Assembly: GCF_003352085.1 (NCBI RefSeq)
Contig: NZ_CP025804.1
Span: 1,798,001-1,862,000 of the forward strand
Source of the DNA: Sulfitobacter sp. SK012
GTDB lineage: Bacteria; Pseudomonadota; Alphaproteobacteria; Rhodobacterales; Rhodobacteraceae
Direction of reading: 5' to 3'
DNA: 64,000 bases
Below the pieces are notes generated by a model. That model searched no databases, was not told where the DNA came from, and was given only the letters and a program-made list of their open reading frames with translations. Shown here piece after piece: positions 10,360 to 18,915 of this stretch (its first letter is position 1; each line of letters starts with the position of its first letter). The position numbers and the translations under genes are program-made.

Positions 10360-11091
10360 TCATAGCCTGAGAAATATTGGCATCCGCCGTTTTTTGAATT
10401 TCACGATCAGTTTGGCTTTGTCGCGTTCGGACGCGGCCACGTTTTGGACGACCAAATCTCCTTGCGGGCGCAAGAGCGGCATCATTGAAAAACGCCGACC
10501 CAGTTGGTGCAGGATCAATTCACCGTCGAAGATGTTGTCGAGGTTCCATTGGTGTAGGCCCTTGTAGTCTTCGCCTTCTGCGTCATTGGGGCGCAACATC
10601 ATGATTGCCCCGCCGCCAATTCTGCAGATGCTGATGAGGTTAAAAAGCCCGAGCACCGGGTCGTTGGAATGGTCGAGAGAGCTGGCTGACCAGACTTTGT
10701 CGTACTTATTTGCCCCAGGCTGCCATAGTGCGCCTTCAAAGAACCCTTTGATCGGACATCCCACGCCAGGTGACGCATTTGGCGTTCAACTTAGCGCCAT
10801 ATTCATCCGCCAGCGGGGCGACCGATTGCAATTACCCGACCGAGTGCCGATCCAGCCGAGGGGGCCTGAGCAGATATCAAGGATTTCTATGGTCGATCCG
10901 GCTTTGTATCTGATTGATGCAAAAGTTTTCCAACATGGGCGAAAGCATGGCGTTTGGATCAGTCTCGGGCCTAGAAGCCATCTTTCCACTTCATGTATTC
11001 GGGCGCGTTCCAGCTGTTCCAAAACCCATCTCGTGCTCAGAACGTTTGGTCAAGTTTTCCCGGTCATTTGGAGTATTGGACCATCAACCAT
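10360..11091 (-). pseudogene. Decayed class I SAM methyltransferase gene
   Basis: Pieces of one protein appear in order but in different minus-strand frames. From the probable ATG at 11091: MVDGPILQMTGKT then a stop; GFWNSWNAPEYMKWKDGF (another frame); TDPNAMLSPMLENFC; EILDICSGPLGWIGTR, a methyltransferase motif I (first frame again); QSVAPLADEYGAKLNAK (shifted); then a long last piece from 10764 to 10360 with KYDKVWSASSLDHSNDPV, GGGAIMMLRPNDAEGEDY and KGLHQWNLDN. At least four frame changes and stops rule out a functional product. It lies directly downstream of an intact, unrelated methyltransferase gene. The natural substrate is unknown. Confidence 0.8.
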
Positions 11092-11140
11092 TCTCAGCTT
11101 TCCCCAATTCGTCTTCAAGGATGCAATGATAGGTTTGCAA

Positions 11141-11797
11141 CTAGGGCAATCGCCCGTGGGTCTCGAAGCGTTTTAGGGCGTATTGATTGGCATGGGCGCA
11201 ATCGATCAGGCACCAGTCCGTTTCGCGGATAAATGCGTGTACGGCTTGGAAGACACCGTGATGCATGGATTCAGGGTTAATCGCGAAATCATCTCCCGCG
11301 ATCACGCCGTCGTCTTTGACTATCACTGCCACGCGCTGCAGTTCGGCCAGTGTTGCTTCGAACTTATGGCTGGCGTCCAAATATACCCAATCGAGCTTTT
11401 CGGCGATCTGTCCGGCACAAGCGGGAAAACCTTCTTCTATCACAACGACTTCACTACAACCGCCACGCCGGGCCCGCAGAATACTCTCGTCTCGGGCATC
11501 TGCAGTTTTGAGTGCCCCAAAATTGGTGTATTCTTTACCCCAGCCAAATGTCTCGCCAGACTTGGTCCATGGGTCGATCAGGTACAACTTTCGCGGCGCG
11601 ACCACATTACAAATCATTTCGCTGAAATGGCCGCGAAATACACCAATCTCCGCACCGATGCTCTTTTTGGGCAAATGACGTAGGATGCGACGACGGTTTG
11701 CCATGCGCGTAATTTCCCCTTCGGGAAATGGGCAGGCATTCTCGAAGTTCCGAATTTCAGCGTCAATCTTGCGTGCAGGAATAGCCCAAGCATCCAT
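11141..11797 (-). CDS. Class I SAM-dependent methyltransferase, substrate unknown
   Basis: A 218-residue protein with a Rossmann-type methyltransferase core: motif I IGAEIGVFRGHFS, acidic strand-2 end LYLIDPWTK, and a later WVYLDASHKFEATLAEL segment followed by GVIAGDDF, a pattern typical of the Methyltransf_24 group often found near glycan genes. No transmembrane segment or signal peptide. Its only same-strand neighbours are the helicase gene upstream and the decayed methyltransferase downstream. The acceptor cannot be told from sequence. Confidence 0.8.
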   Translation of the reverse strand: MDAWAIPARKIDAEIRNFENACPFPEGEITRMANRRRILRHLPKKSIGAEIGVFRGHFSEMICNVVAPRKLYLIDPWTKSGETFGWGKEYTNFGALKTADARDESILRARRGGCSEVVVIEEGFPACAGQIAEKLDWVYLDASHKFEATLAELQRVAVIVKDDGVIAGDDFAINPESMHHGVFQAVHAFIRETDWCLIDCAHANQYALKRFETHGRLP

Positions 11798-11818
11798 CGT
11801 CGCGATCCTTTTGTGCTG

Positions 11819-13357
11819 TTACGCCTTCTGGCGGTCTTCGAAACTTAACTCGATGAAGTCTGGCGTGTGATTGCCAAGCCCTACAACTTTGTTACCACCG
11901 CGATCGTTGTTTCCACCACGGTTGTTATTATTGCTGTTGTTGCGGCTTCGATTATTGTTGTTCCGGTCCTGCTGTTTTGGCGGATCCGTCTTCTCTGGCG
12001 CTTCAATCTTTGGCTCAGGTGGGCTGACCCCTTCGACCTTCGTTTCGGGCTCTGGCGTCTCCGCTTTAACCACTGGTTTTGGCACTTCTGCCTCAACTTT
12101 GGGCTTATCGTCAGACTTGCGGCTGCGTGACCTGGTGCGCTTGGGTTTTTCAGCTTGGGCTTCAGCTTCTGGAGCCGCGGGTTTTGCCGCTTCGGCTGGC
12201 TTACCGCCGCCCAAAGGATCATCAAGACGTGGGATTTCGCGCTGTACCAAACGTTCTACATCTGCGAGGTTTTTCTCGTCCCGAGCAGTGCAGATCATGA
12301 TCGCCGTGCCGTCACGTCCGGCGCGACCCGTCCGACCAATGCGGTGGACATAGTCCTCGGCGTGGCTTGGCACATCAAAGTTAAACACGTGGCTCACGGC
12401 GGGCACATCAAGGCCGCGCGCGGCCACATCAGAGGCCACAAGGAACCGTAGCGAGCCTGCGCGGAAACCATCAAGCGTGCGCGTGCGCTGACTTTGCTCC
12501 AGATCTCCGTGGATCGGAGCTGCGTCATATCCGTATTTTTTCAACGACTTAGCAACCGTATCGACATCCATCTTGCGGTTGCAAAATATGATCGCGTTTG
12601 TGCATTTTTCGCCTTCAGCGTCGATCAGAGCCCGCAGTACTTTGCGTTTTTCCGTCGCTTCGCGGTCCTTGCGAGATGCTTTGAACATCAACACGCCTTG
12701 CTTGATGTTCTCGCCTGTGGTGGCTTGGCGCGCAACTTCGATCCGCTCAGGGTTGCTGAGGAACGTGTTGGTGATCCGCTCGATTTCCGGAGCCATGGTG
12801 GCTGAGAAAAACAGCGTCTGGCGCGTAAACGGCGTCAGGCCAAAGATGCGTTCAATGTCAGGGATGAACCCCATATCGAGCATCCGGTCCGCCTCGTCTA
12901 CGACCATGACCTTTACATCGTTCAAGATGAGTTTGCCGCGCTCAAAATGGTCAAGTAGGCGGCCGGGCGTGGCGATCAACACGTCCACACCTTTGTCGAT
13001 GGCGGTGTCTTGCTCTTTGAACGACACGCCACCAATCAGCAGTGCTTTGGTCAACTTTACATGCTTGGCGTAGGTGTCGAAGTTTTCGGCAACCTGTGCG
13101 GCCAATTCCCGTGTGGGACACAGCACCAGCGAGCGTGGCATGCGTGCACGTGCACGGCCTCGCGCCAGCATGGTGATCATTGGCAGCGTAAAGCTGGCGG
13201 TCTTACCCGTACCGGTCTGGGCGATGCCCAAAACGTCGCGCCCTTCTAGGGCGGGGGGGATGGCTCCGGCCTGAATCGGCGTGGGGCTTTCGTAGCCCGC
13301 CTCTTCGATGGCTTTGAGGACCTTAGGGTTTAGCTTCAGATCAGAAAATTTTATCAT
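11819..13357 (-). CDS. DEAD-box RNA helicase, RhlE-like, with Asn/Arg-rich tail
   Basis: ATP-dependent RNA helicase of 512 residues. Start ATG 13357 (MIKFSDLKLNPKVLKAI) is chosen as it begins the Q-motif region directly; an upstream ATG would add nine unrelated residues. Motifs in order: PTPIQ (Q), AQTGTGKT (I), PTRELAAQ (Ia), VVDEADRMLDMGF (II), FSATM (III), RGLDVPAV and HRIGRTGRAGR (VI). From about residue 375 the protein turns into a disordered tail rich in K, P and E, then runs of Asn, Arg and Gly that probably bind RNA. The core sits with the RhlE/CsdA group. Confidence 0.95.
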   Translation of the reverse strand: MIKFSDLKLNPKVLKAIEEAGYESPTPIQAGAIPPALEGRDVLGIAQTGTGKTASFTLPMITMLARGRARARMPRSLVLCPTRELAAQVAENFDTYAKHVKLTKALLIGGVSFKEQDTAIDKGVDVLIATPGRLLDHFERGKLILNDVKVMVVDEADRMLDMGFIPDIERIFGLTPFTRQTLFFSATMAPEIERITNTFLSNPERIEVARQATTGENIKQGVLMFKASRKDREATEKRKVLRALIDAEGEKCTNAIIFCNRKMDVDTVAKSLKKYGYDAAPIHGDLEQSQRTRTLDGFRAGSLRFLVASDVAARGLDVPAVSHVFNFDVPSHAEDYVHRIGRTGRAGRDGTAIMICTARDEKNLADVERLVQREIPRLDDPLGGGKPAEAAKPAAPEAEAQAEKPKRTRSRSRKSDDKPKVEAEVPKPVVKAETPEPETKVEGVSPPEPKIEAPEKTDPPKQQDRNNNNRSRNNSNNNNRGGNNDRGGNKVVGLGNHTPDFIELSFEDRQKA

Positions 13358-13499
13358 GTGTATCCGTGGTTTGCGGACACGCATTTGGCCCGCGGCAGCG
13401 ATTTATGCCGGCCCGAATGGCCCAAGCGGCGACCTACGATCGCGACATGCATAAAAGCGCATAGCAGGACGTTCGGCACGCGTCAAACACAAGGTAAAC

Positions 13500-14441
13500 T
13501 TAGGGGATTACAGGAAATTGGTGCATGCGTGCAGCATCAAGGTCCAGATCAACCAAGTGCAACAATCCGCGTTGTTCCAGCCTTACACGCAGGGCGGGAG
13601 AATCGGCGCAAACTTCGTCGTAAAAGGTGCGCAGTCCGGCGGGGCCAGCGTCGGCCTCGATGGCGTGGAACAGCTCGTGCATCGTGATGCCACCGAGCTT
13701 GCGCGCCCGTGCCGGGCCCAGATCAGCTCGGTATGATCCTTTTTCCAGCCGGTAGCGGAAACTGGCCTGCCACGCGTCCCAAGTGGGCGCGTGGCAATGC
13801 GCCAGATCAACTGCCGCCAGATCGACCTGAGCCGGGTTCATTTCCCCGTCCTGAAAGGCATTGTGGATCCGCAATTTCACGCGGCTAAGCCCGGTGCGTA
13901 GGAAGATTTTTCCCGCCAGATGGCTTAGAAAACCGCCCTTTAGGTGTTCACCAAAGGTCGGATACAGCTCTGCCACCAGCCGCTCACGGTCCGGACCTGC
14001 GGGGATGAACCGTTTGAAGGCCCCTGTGCCGCCGGCCAGCAATTCCATAGGGCGGGCGCGGGCAGTCAGTGTGCCGGAGGGCAGATTTGCAAGGTGCTGA
14101 GCCACGGGGGCGTCCGACACCAAAAACTCGTCCACGTCCATGTGGATCAACCAATCAAGTTCGGTTTCGGCAGAATAGGCGTGCGTGGCGTTGATCGTTT
14201 GGCGCGGCTGATGCATGGGCGGGCGACCGCCGTTCAGCCGTTTCCAATGATCTGCGTCGCATAAGGTTGCCTGAATCTTGGGGTGCTTCGCTAAAACGGC
14301 TTGCGCTTCGGGGCAGGGTGCATCGAGATACAGGCGTAACCGATGCGCGCCTGCTTCAAGATGGTAGGCGGCAAATCGCAGGACGTCTTCTGCCGGGGCC
14401 TTTATCGTCGCAACAAGACCCCATGTCGGCAGCGTGGTCAT
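13500..14441 (-). CDS. Glycosyltransferase, GT-A fold, Glyco_tranf_2_4 type
   Basis: A 313-residue protein resembling the GT2/GT92-like group. It has the N-terminal nucleotide-sugar region (WGLVATIKAPAEDVLRFAAYHLEAG), then the metal-binding motif MDVDEF (about residues 101-106) in the context ELDWLIHMDVDEFLVSD, the same arrangement as the three glycosyltransferases at 45054-50842 though otherwise divergent. AHCHAPTWDAW further on may be part of the acceptor site. It ends 142 bp from the helicase start and lies 13 bp downstream of prfC on the same strand. Donor and acceptor are unknown. Confidence 0.85.
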   Translation of the reverse strand: MTTLPTWGLVATIKAPAEDVLRFAAYHLEAGAHRLRLYLDAPCPEAQAVLAKHPKIQATLCDADHWKRLNGGRPPMHQPRQTINATHAYSAETELDWLIHMDVDEFLVSDAPVAQHLANLPSGTLTARARPMELLAGGTGAFKRFIPAGPDRERLVAELYPTFGEHLKGGFLSHLAGKIFLRTGLSRVKLRIHNAFQDGEMNPAQVDLAAVDLAHCHAPTWDAWQASFRYRLEKGSYRADLGPARARKLGGITMHELFHAIEADAGPAGLRTFYDEVCADSPALRVRLEQRGLLHLVDLDLDAARMHQFPVIP

Positions 14442-14454
14442 ATCCTGCCTCGCA

Positions 14455-16074
14455 TCACACCATCATCTCTTTGGTCGCCGTTAACCTTATGTCGGGATAG
14501 TCGCGGTCCACGCGGTCTATGTCCCACTGCAGGCGGGTCAGATAAACAATGTCGCCGTCATGATCATAAGCGATGTGCTGTTGATTGGTGTCGGTGAACT
14601 TATCAACGTCTTGCTTGGTACCGTTTACCCAACGCGCGGAGGTGAATTGTGACTGCTCGAACCTAACAGGCAAGCCGTATTCCAGCTCGATCCTGGACGC
14701 GAGCACCTCAAATTGTAGCTGCCCCACAACGCCCACGATAAAGCCCGATCCGATTGAAGGCTTGAACACTTTCGCAGCACCTTCTTCGGCAAATTGCATC
14801 AACGCTTTTTCAAGGTGCTTGGATTTCAGGGGATCACCTGCACGCACACCTTGCAACAATTCAGGGGCAAAGGACGGAATGCCCGTGACGCGCAGGGCTT
14901 CGCCTTCGGTCAGCGTATCGCCGATGCGAAGTTGGCCGTGGTTGGGAATGCCGATGATGTCGCCAGCCCAAGCTTCTTCTGCCAGCTCGCGGTCAGAGGC
15001 AAGAAACATCACAGGTGCGGTAATCGCCATCTGCTTTTTCGACCGCACGTGGGTCAACTTCATACCGCGCAGGAAATGACCAGACGCCAGGCGCACAAAA
15101 GCCACCCGGTCGCGGTGCTTGGGGTCCATGTTCGCCTGAACCTTAAAGACAAAGCCGGAAACCTTTGTTTCTTCGGGTAAAATCTGGCGTGGCTCGGCGG
15201 ATTGGATTTGCGGCTCAGGCCCGAAAGTGGCGATGCCGCGCATCAGTTCCTTGACACCAAAGGAGTTGATCGCAGACCCAAACCAAATCGGCGTGAGGGA
15301 CCCTTCGTGCATGGCGGCGATGTCCAAGGGTGGCATCAGTTCGCGCACCATCTCTAGGTCTTCGCGCAGCTTTTCCAACAGGGCGGCGGGGACATGCTCG
15401 GTGAGTTGCGGATCATCAAGGCTGTTGATCTCGATGGATTCTGACACCTTGTTACGGTCAGCGCGGTCCATCAATTCCAGCCGGTCGCGCAGGATGTCGT
15501 AACAGCCGATAAAATCGCGGCCGACGCCGATGGGCCAACTGGCTGGGGTCACATCAATGGCGAGGTTTTGTTGGATTTCGTCAATAATCTCAAAGACGTC
15601 ACGGCTTTCGCGGTCCATCTTGTTACAGAACGTCAGGATCGGCAGGTCGCGCATCCGGCACACTTCAAACAGTTTTTGCGTCTGGCTTTCAACACCTTTG
15701 GCCCCGTCGATCACCATCACAGCGGCGTCCACAGCCGTCAGCGTACGGTAGGTATCTTCCGAGAAATCCGAGTGGCCCGGTGTATCGACCAGATTGAAGC
15801 GAAAATTGGTGTCTTTTAGCGCAAAATCAAACGACATCGCGGAGGCGGATACCGAAATACCGCGGTCTTTTTCCATCGCCATAAAGTCTGAACGGGTGCG
15901 CCGGGCCTCGCCTTTGGCGCGGACCTGTCCGGCCATCTGAATAGCTCCGCCAAACAGCAGGAATTTTTCGGTCAGGGTGGTCTTGCCTGCATCCGGGTGG
16001 CTGATGATCGCAAAGGTACGGCGGCGCGCAATCTCGGCAGGCAGGGCTGGGCGGTTCTGGGGGGTGTCACTCAT
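14455..16074 (-). CDS. prfC: Peptide chain release factor 3
   Basis: GTPase that recycles release factors RF1 and RF2 from the ribosome. The start at 16074 (MSDTPQNRPALPAEIARRR) gives 539 residues, close to the usual length; the longer upstream frame adds 26 residues with no homologous look. G-domain motifs: SHPDAGKTTLTEKFLL (G1), DTPGHSDFSEDTYRTL (G3), CNKMDRE (G4). The C-terminal part shows the EF-G-like domain III region. Confidence 0.96.
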   Translation of the reverse strand: MSDTPQNRPALPAEIARRRTFAIISHPDAGKTTLTEKFLLFGGAIQMAGQVRAKGEARRTRSDFMAMEKDRGISVSASAMSFDFALKDTNFRFNLVDTPGHSDFSEDTYRTLTAVDAAVMVIDGAKGVESQTQKLFEVCRMRDLPILTFCNKMDRESRDVFEIIDEIQQNLAIDVTPASWPIGVGRDFIGCYDILRDRLELMDRADRNKVSESIEINSLDDPQLTEHVPAALLEKLREDLEMVRELMPPLDIAAMHEGSLTPIWFGSAINSFGVKELMRGIATFGPEPQIQSAEPRQILPEETKVSGFVFKVQANMDPKHRDRVAFVRLASGHFLRGMKLTHVRSKKQMAITAPVMFLASDRELAEEAWAGDIIGIPNHGQLRIGDTLTEGEALRVTGIPSFAPELLQGVRAGDPLKSKHLEKALMQFAEEGAAKVFKPSIGSGFIVGVVGQLQFEVLASRIELEYGLPVRFEQSQFTSARWVNGTKQDVDKFTDTNQQHIAYDHDGDIVYLTRLQWDIDRVDRDYPDIRLTATKEMMV

Positions 16075-16197
16075 AGCTGCGATATAACGGGCAGGCCTGC
16101 GCGCGGCAAGCGGCGTTGATAGCATCGTCCGCAGATTGGTGCGGAGTGTCACGCAGCGCCCATCACAGGCGCTGCGGTTTGTCAGCTTAGACCGCGT

Positions 16198-16746
16198 TTA
16201 GGCGGTTTTCTTTTTCCGACGTGCGGCTGCAAGGCCCATCAAACCAGAGATCAACAACACGCCACCTGCAGGCAGTGGCACGGCAGACGGTGCTGCGGTC
16301 AAATACACATCGCCCGCGCCGGTGATCTCGTTGGTAAAGGTCCCAGTTTGGCCAGCCTGAAAAGCACTGGTAATCAGGAAATAATCTTGACCCGAGAAAA
16401 GCGCCAAATCATCGATATTCGAAGTGCCGATACCGCCGACACCGTCATCGTTGCCTGCCAGTAGGTTAGACGGTTGATCCGTTGGGTCGAAAAACGTCTC
16501 ATATACATGCAGGTAACCGTCGTAGGTCTGGACGCTCGAAAAATCATAGTGGCCGTCAGCACTGACGCTGAAAATCTGCAAATCGTAATTGACGGGGCCA
16601 AAGGTAGAAATGGCGGAAAGGCCCCGGATTGGTCGCGCCCATGAACCGTCGCCCGGGTTGTTCGACCCGATATAGGTTGCGGCCGAACCGGCCGTTGCAG
16701 ATGCGGCGACAATTGCGGCAGCTGTGATTAGTTTCTTAAAATTCAT
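16198..16746 (-). CDS. Exported VPLPA-CTERM sorting-signal protein
   Basis: A 182-residue secreted protein of unknown function. It has an N-terminal signal peptide (MNFKKLITAAAIVAASATAGSA, cleavage likely after SAA) and a C-terminal tripartite sorting signal: VPLPAGG, a hydrophobic helix (VLLISGLMGLAAA) and a basic end RRKKKTA. That tail is the VPLPA-CTERM signal recognised by exosortase-type systems in Rhodobacterales that also make exopolysaccharide. The middle is Gly/Asp/Ser-rich and beta-like. A ribosome site AGGGA precedes the ATG. No exosortase gene is in this window. Confidence 0.85.
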   Translation of the reverse strand: MNFKKLITAAAIVAASATAGSAATYIGSNNPGDGSWARPIRGLSAISTFGPVNYDLQIFSVSADGHYDFSSVQTYDGYLHVYETFFDPTDQPSNLLAGNDDGVGGIGTSNIDDLALFSGQDYFLITSAFQAGQTGTFTNEITGAGDVYLTAAPSAVPLPAGGVLLISGLMGLAAARRKKKTA

Positions 16747-16993
16747 GATACGTCCCTAGATTTCTATTAATTCCTCAGACTTAGGGTCTGTTCACGGATT
16801 GGTGCGTTCACCTAATGATTCATGAATTTAAGGATAATTTTCCAGTACAGATTGAATTGAGGCGGCTTTGTGGCGGCAATGGGGCCGGAGGGTCATGATT
16901 GTCGCGGAACGCGAGCCAGAAAATGGTGCAAAGAATCATTCACTTGAATGAATCGCCCCGGCAAAACTCGATTTGATGGCTCAAAAACCGCGC
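16747..16993. other. Intergenic region upstream of the VPLPA-CTERM gene
   Basis: A 247-bp gap between two minus-strand genes. The half nearest the VPLPA-CTERM gene is AT-rich (about 16750-16860) and probably holds its promoter. A small dyad TCATTC-ACTT-GAATGA lies near 16937-16952. I recognise no reading frame or RNA gene in it. Confidence 0.4.
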
Positions 16994-17995
16994 TTAGCGT
17001 GTACTCGCCTTGCGCAACAGCTCCGCCGCATCCGGACGGCGCAGCAGCTTTTCATGCACATCAAGGCCCGCATGGGGCAGGTTGGAATGGCCGGGAATGA
17101 CGTCGCCCAGGGCGGCGGACATGTCATGGGGCAGCACCGGTTTGGTGCGGCTGTCGATCAGCATGGATTCCGCTGCAATCCCTTCGGCATAGATGATTTG
17201 GTGGCCATCAAATAGCAGTTGGAAATAGTCCACAAAACCGCCTTCTTGGACCGTAACGCTGTCACCGTTGACCAGATGGCGCGCTTTGACCAACAGCTCG
17301 GACCGGCCCGCGCCCAACTCGTCGCGCCGCTGATAGATAAACAAGCGGTGGTCGGGGCTCACGATCAGGTCTTGCTCGTTGTTCAGCGTCCCCGCACGAA
17401 TGCAAATCGGGGCGAATTCACCCACGGCGCGCGCAGTGCTTTGCCCGATCCAGCGTAATGTTTGAACACCGTCATCGCGGGTCAGCAGGCGGTCACCGAT
17501 GCGCAAATCCTCGATCGGGCGCTGCTGACCAGAGGACAGGGTAATCTGGGTGCCGCGCGTGAATGAAACACAGGCGACCTGCGCGAATTTCTGGAGCGCC
17601 GTATCCGTGTCTATGGTGACAAGCCGGTATTCCATGCGGGGCACCATGGTCGACAAGGGTAGCAAATAAATGCCGGCAACATTGCCATCCGTGTCCACTT
17701 CGACAAGCAGCATCGTGTCGGTTGTCTTGCCGTTTTGAGACATAAACATAAGGGCGCTGTCCAGATGCACCGCGGCACCGGGGGTGCCAAGGGCGGTATC
17801 ATCGCCGATGCAAAAGCTGCCATCGTTATGCGCTACCAGAGACAGGCGTTCAGGGGTGGTACCAGCGGAAATCTCGTAAACATCGTCGTTCAAAAGCTCA
17901 GCCGCAAAGGACAAAGTATCCCCCATATTGGCCCCGTCCGTCGCGTGGATCTGGGCCGCGCGGTAGACCGGAACACTTTGGGACGTGGCGGACAT
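16994..17995 (-). CDS. Hint (Hedgehog/intein) domain protein
   Basis: A 333-residue protein with an N-terminal region of about 140 residues of unknown role, then a Hint_2-type module beginning at the catalytic cysteine in ACVSFTRGTQITLSSG, with IEDLRIGDRLLTRDDG and VSPDHRLFIY following. Hint modules splice or cleave at that cysteine. In Rhodobacterales they occur in many large secreted proteins; this one is short and has no clear signal peptide. Whether it cleaves itself cannot be judged here. It is divergent from the SDR gene at 18136. Confidence 0.87.
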   Translation of the reverse strand: MSATSQSVPVYRAAQIHATDGANMGDTLSFAAELLNDDVYEISAGTTPERLSLVAHNDGSFCIGDDTALGTPGAAVHLDSALMFMSQNGKTTDTMLLVEVDTDGNVAGIYLLPLSTMVPRMEYRLVTIDTDTALQKFAQVACVSFTRGTQITLSSGQQRPIEDLRIGDRLLTRDDGVQTLRWIGQSTARAVGEFAPICIRAGTLNNEQDLIVSPDHRLFIYQRRDELGAGRSELLVKARHLVNGDSVTVQEGGFVDYFQLLFDGHQIIYAEGIAAESMLIDSRTKPVLPHDMSAALGDVIPGHSNLPHAGLDVHEKLLRRPDAAELLRKASTR

Positions 17996-18135
17996 GAAAT
18001 GGCCTTTTGCGAGGGAGTGTCTAGGGGTAAGCTTAGCGTAGAATTGTGGCAGGTGTCGGTCAATCGTCAGGTGTTTTGCTGGCCTTTGCCGCGCGCCCAG
18101 TGGTAGCTAAGCGGCAAAGCAAAAGGAGTGCGGTG

Positions 18136-18915
18136 ATGGATCTTGGGATCAAGGGTAAACGGGCGTTGGTATGTGCGTCGTCAAAAGGCCTCGGGCTGGG
18201 TTGCGCAGAAGCGTTAGCAGCAGGCGGGGTCGACCTAGTGATGAACGCACGCGGAGCAGACGCGCTGGAAGCCGCAGCCGCGCGCATCCGGGGTGAATAC
18301 GGCGTAAACGTGGTTACTGTGGCAGCAGATATTGCGACGCCAGAAGGCCAGAAGCGCGTGATCGAGGCCGCTGAGGGCGTCGATATTTTAGTCAACAACG
18401 CCGGCGGGCCGCCTCCGGGCATGTGGTCCGATTGGGACCGTGATGATTTCATCGCCGCACTGGATGCAAACATGCTGGCCCCCATCGCGCTGATCAAAGC
18501 ACTGGTGCCAAGTATGATGGATCGGGGCTGGGGCCGGGTGGTGAATATCACGTCGCAATCAGTGCGGGCCCCAATTGGCGTTTTGGGACTGTCGAATGCG
18601 GCGCGGACGGGCCTAACGGGTTATGTCGCGGGCACCAGCCGTCAGGTGGCAGGCAAAGGTGTGACAATCAACAACTTGTTGCCGGGTATTCATGCGACAG
18701 ATCGGGCTGATGCATTGGATGGTGCGGTGGTCGCGGCCAACGGCATATCCTTGGATGAAGCACGCGCGGCCCGGGCGGCAACCATCCCTGCTGGGCGCTA
18801 CGGCACGCGGTCGGAATTTGGGGCGGCCTGTGCGTTTTTATGTTCGACCCATGCGGGGTTCATCGTTGGGCAGAACCTGCTGATGGATGGTGGTGCCACC
18901 AATATCACAATGTAA
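18136..18915 (+). CDS. SDR family oxidoreductase with altered active site
   Basis: A 259-residue short-chain dehydrogenase/reductase. Start ATG 18136 follows the ribosome site AAAAGGAG; the upstream in-frame start at 18046 lacks one. The NAD(P)-binding loop reads SSKGLGLG (residues 15-22) and NNAGG is at 87-91. The catalytic serine (S140) is present, but at the spacing where YxxxK is expected the protein has S153 and R157 (GLSNAAR). Normal SDR chemistry is therefore doubtful, although GLSNxxR-type members form a known divergent subgroup. Its stop overlaps the start of the next gene by 1 bp. Confidence 0.88.
   Translation: MDLGIKGKRALVCASSKGLGLGCAEALAAGGVDLVMNARGADALEAAAARIRGEYGVNVVTVAADIATPEGQKRVIEAAEGVDILVNNAGGPPPGMWSDWDRDDFIAALDANMLAPIALIKALVPSMMDRGWGRVVNITSQSVRAPIGVLGLSNAARTGLTGYVAGTSRQVAGKGVTINNLLPGIHATDRADALDGAVVAANGISLDEARAARAATIPAGRYGTRSEFGAACAFLCSTHAGFIVGQNLLMDGGATNITM

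Noticed and set aside
10586..11176. Plus-strand open frame of 196 codons
   Set aside because: It covers the decayed methyltransferase whose pieces are recognisable on the other strand; this frame shows no domain.
11870..11960. Repetitive-looking stretch at the end of the helicase gene
   Set aside because: It encodes the Asn/Arg/Gly-rich tail of the helicase; not a separate repeat element.
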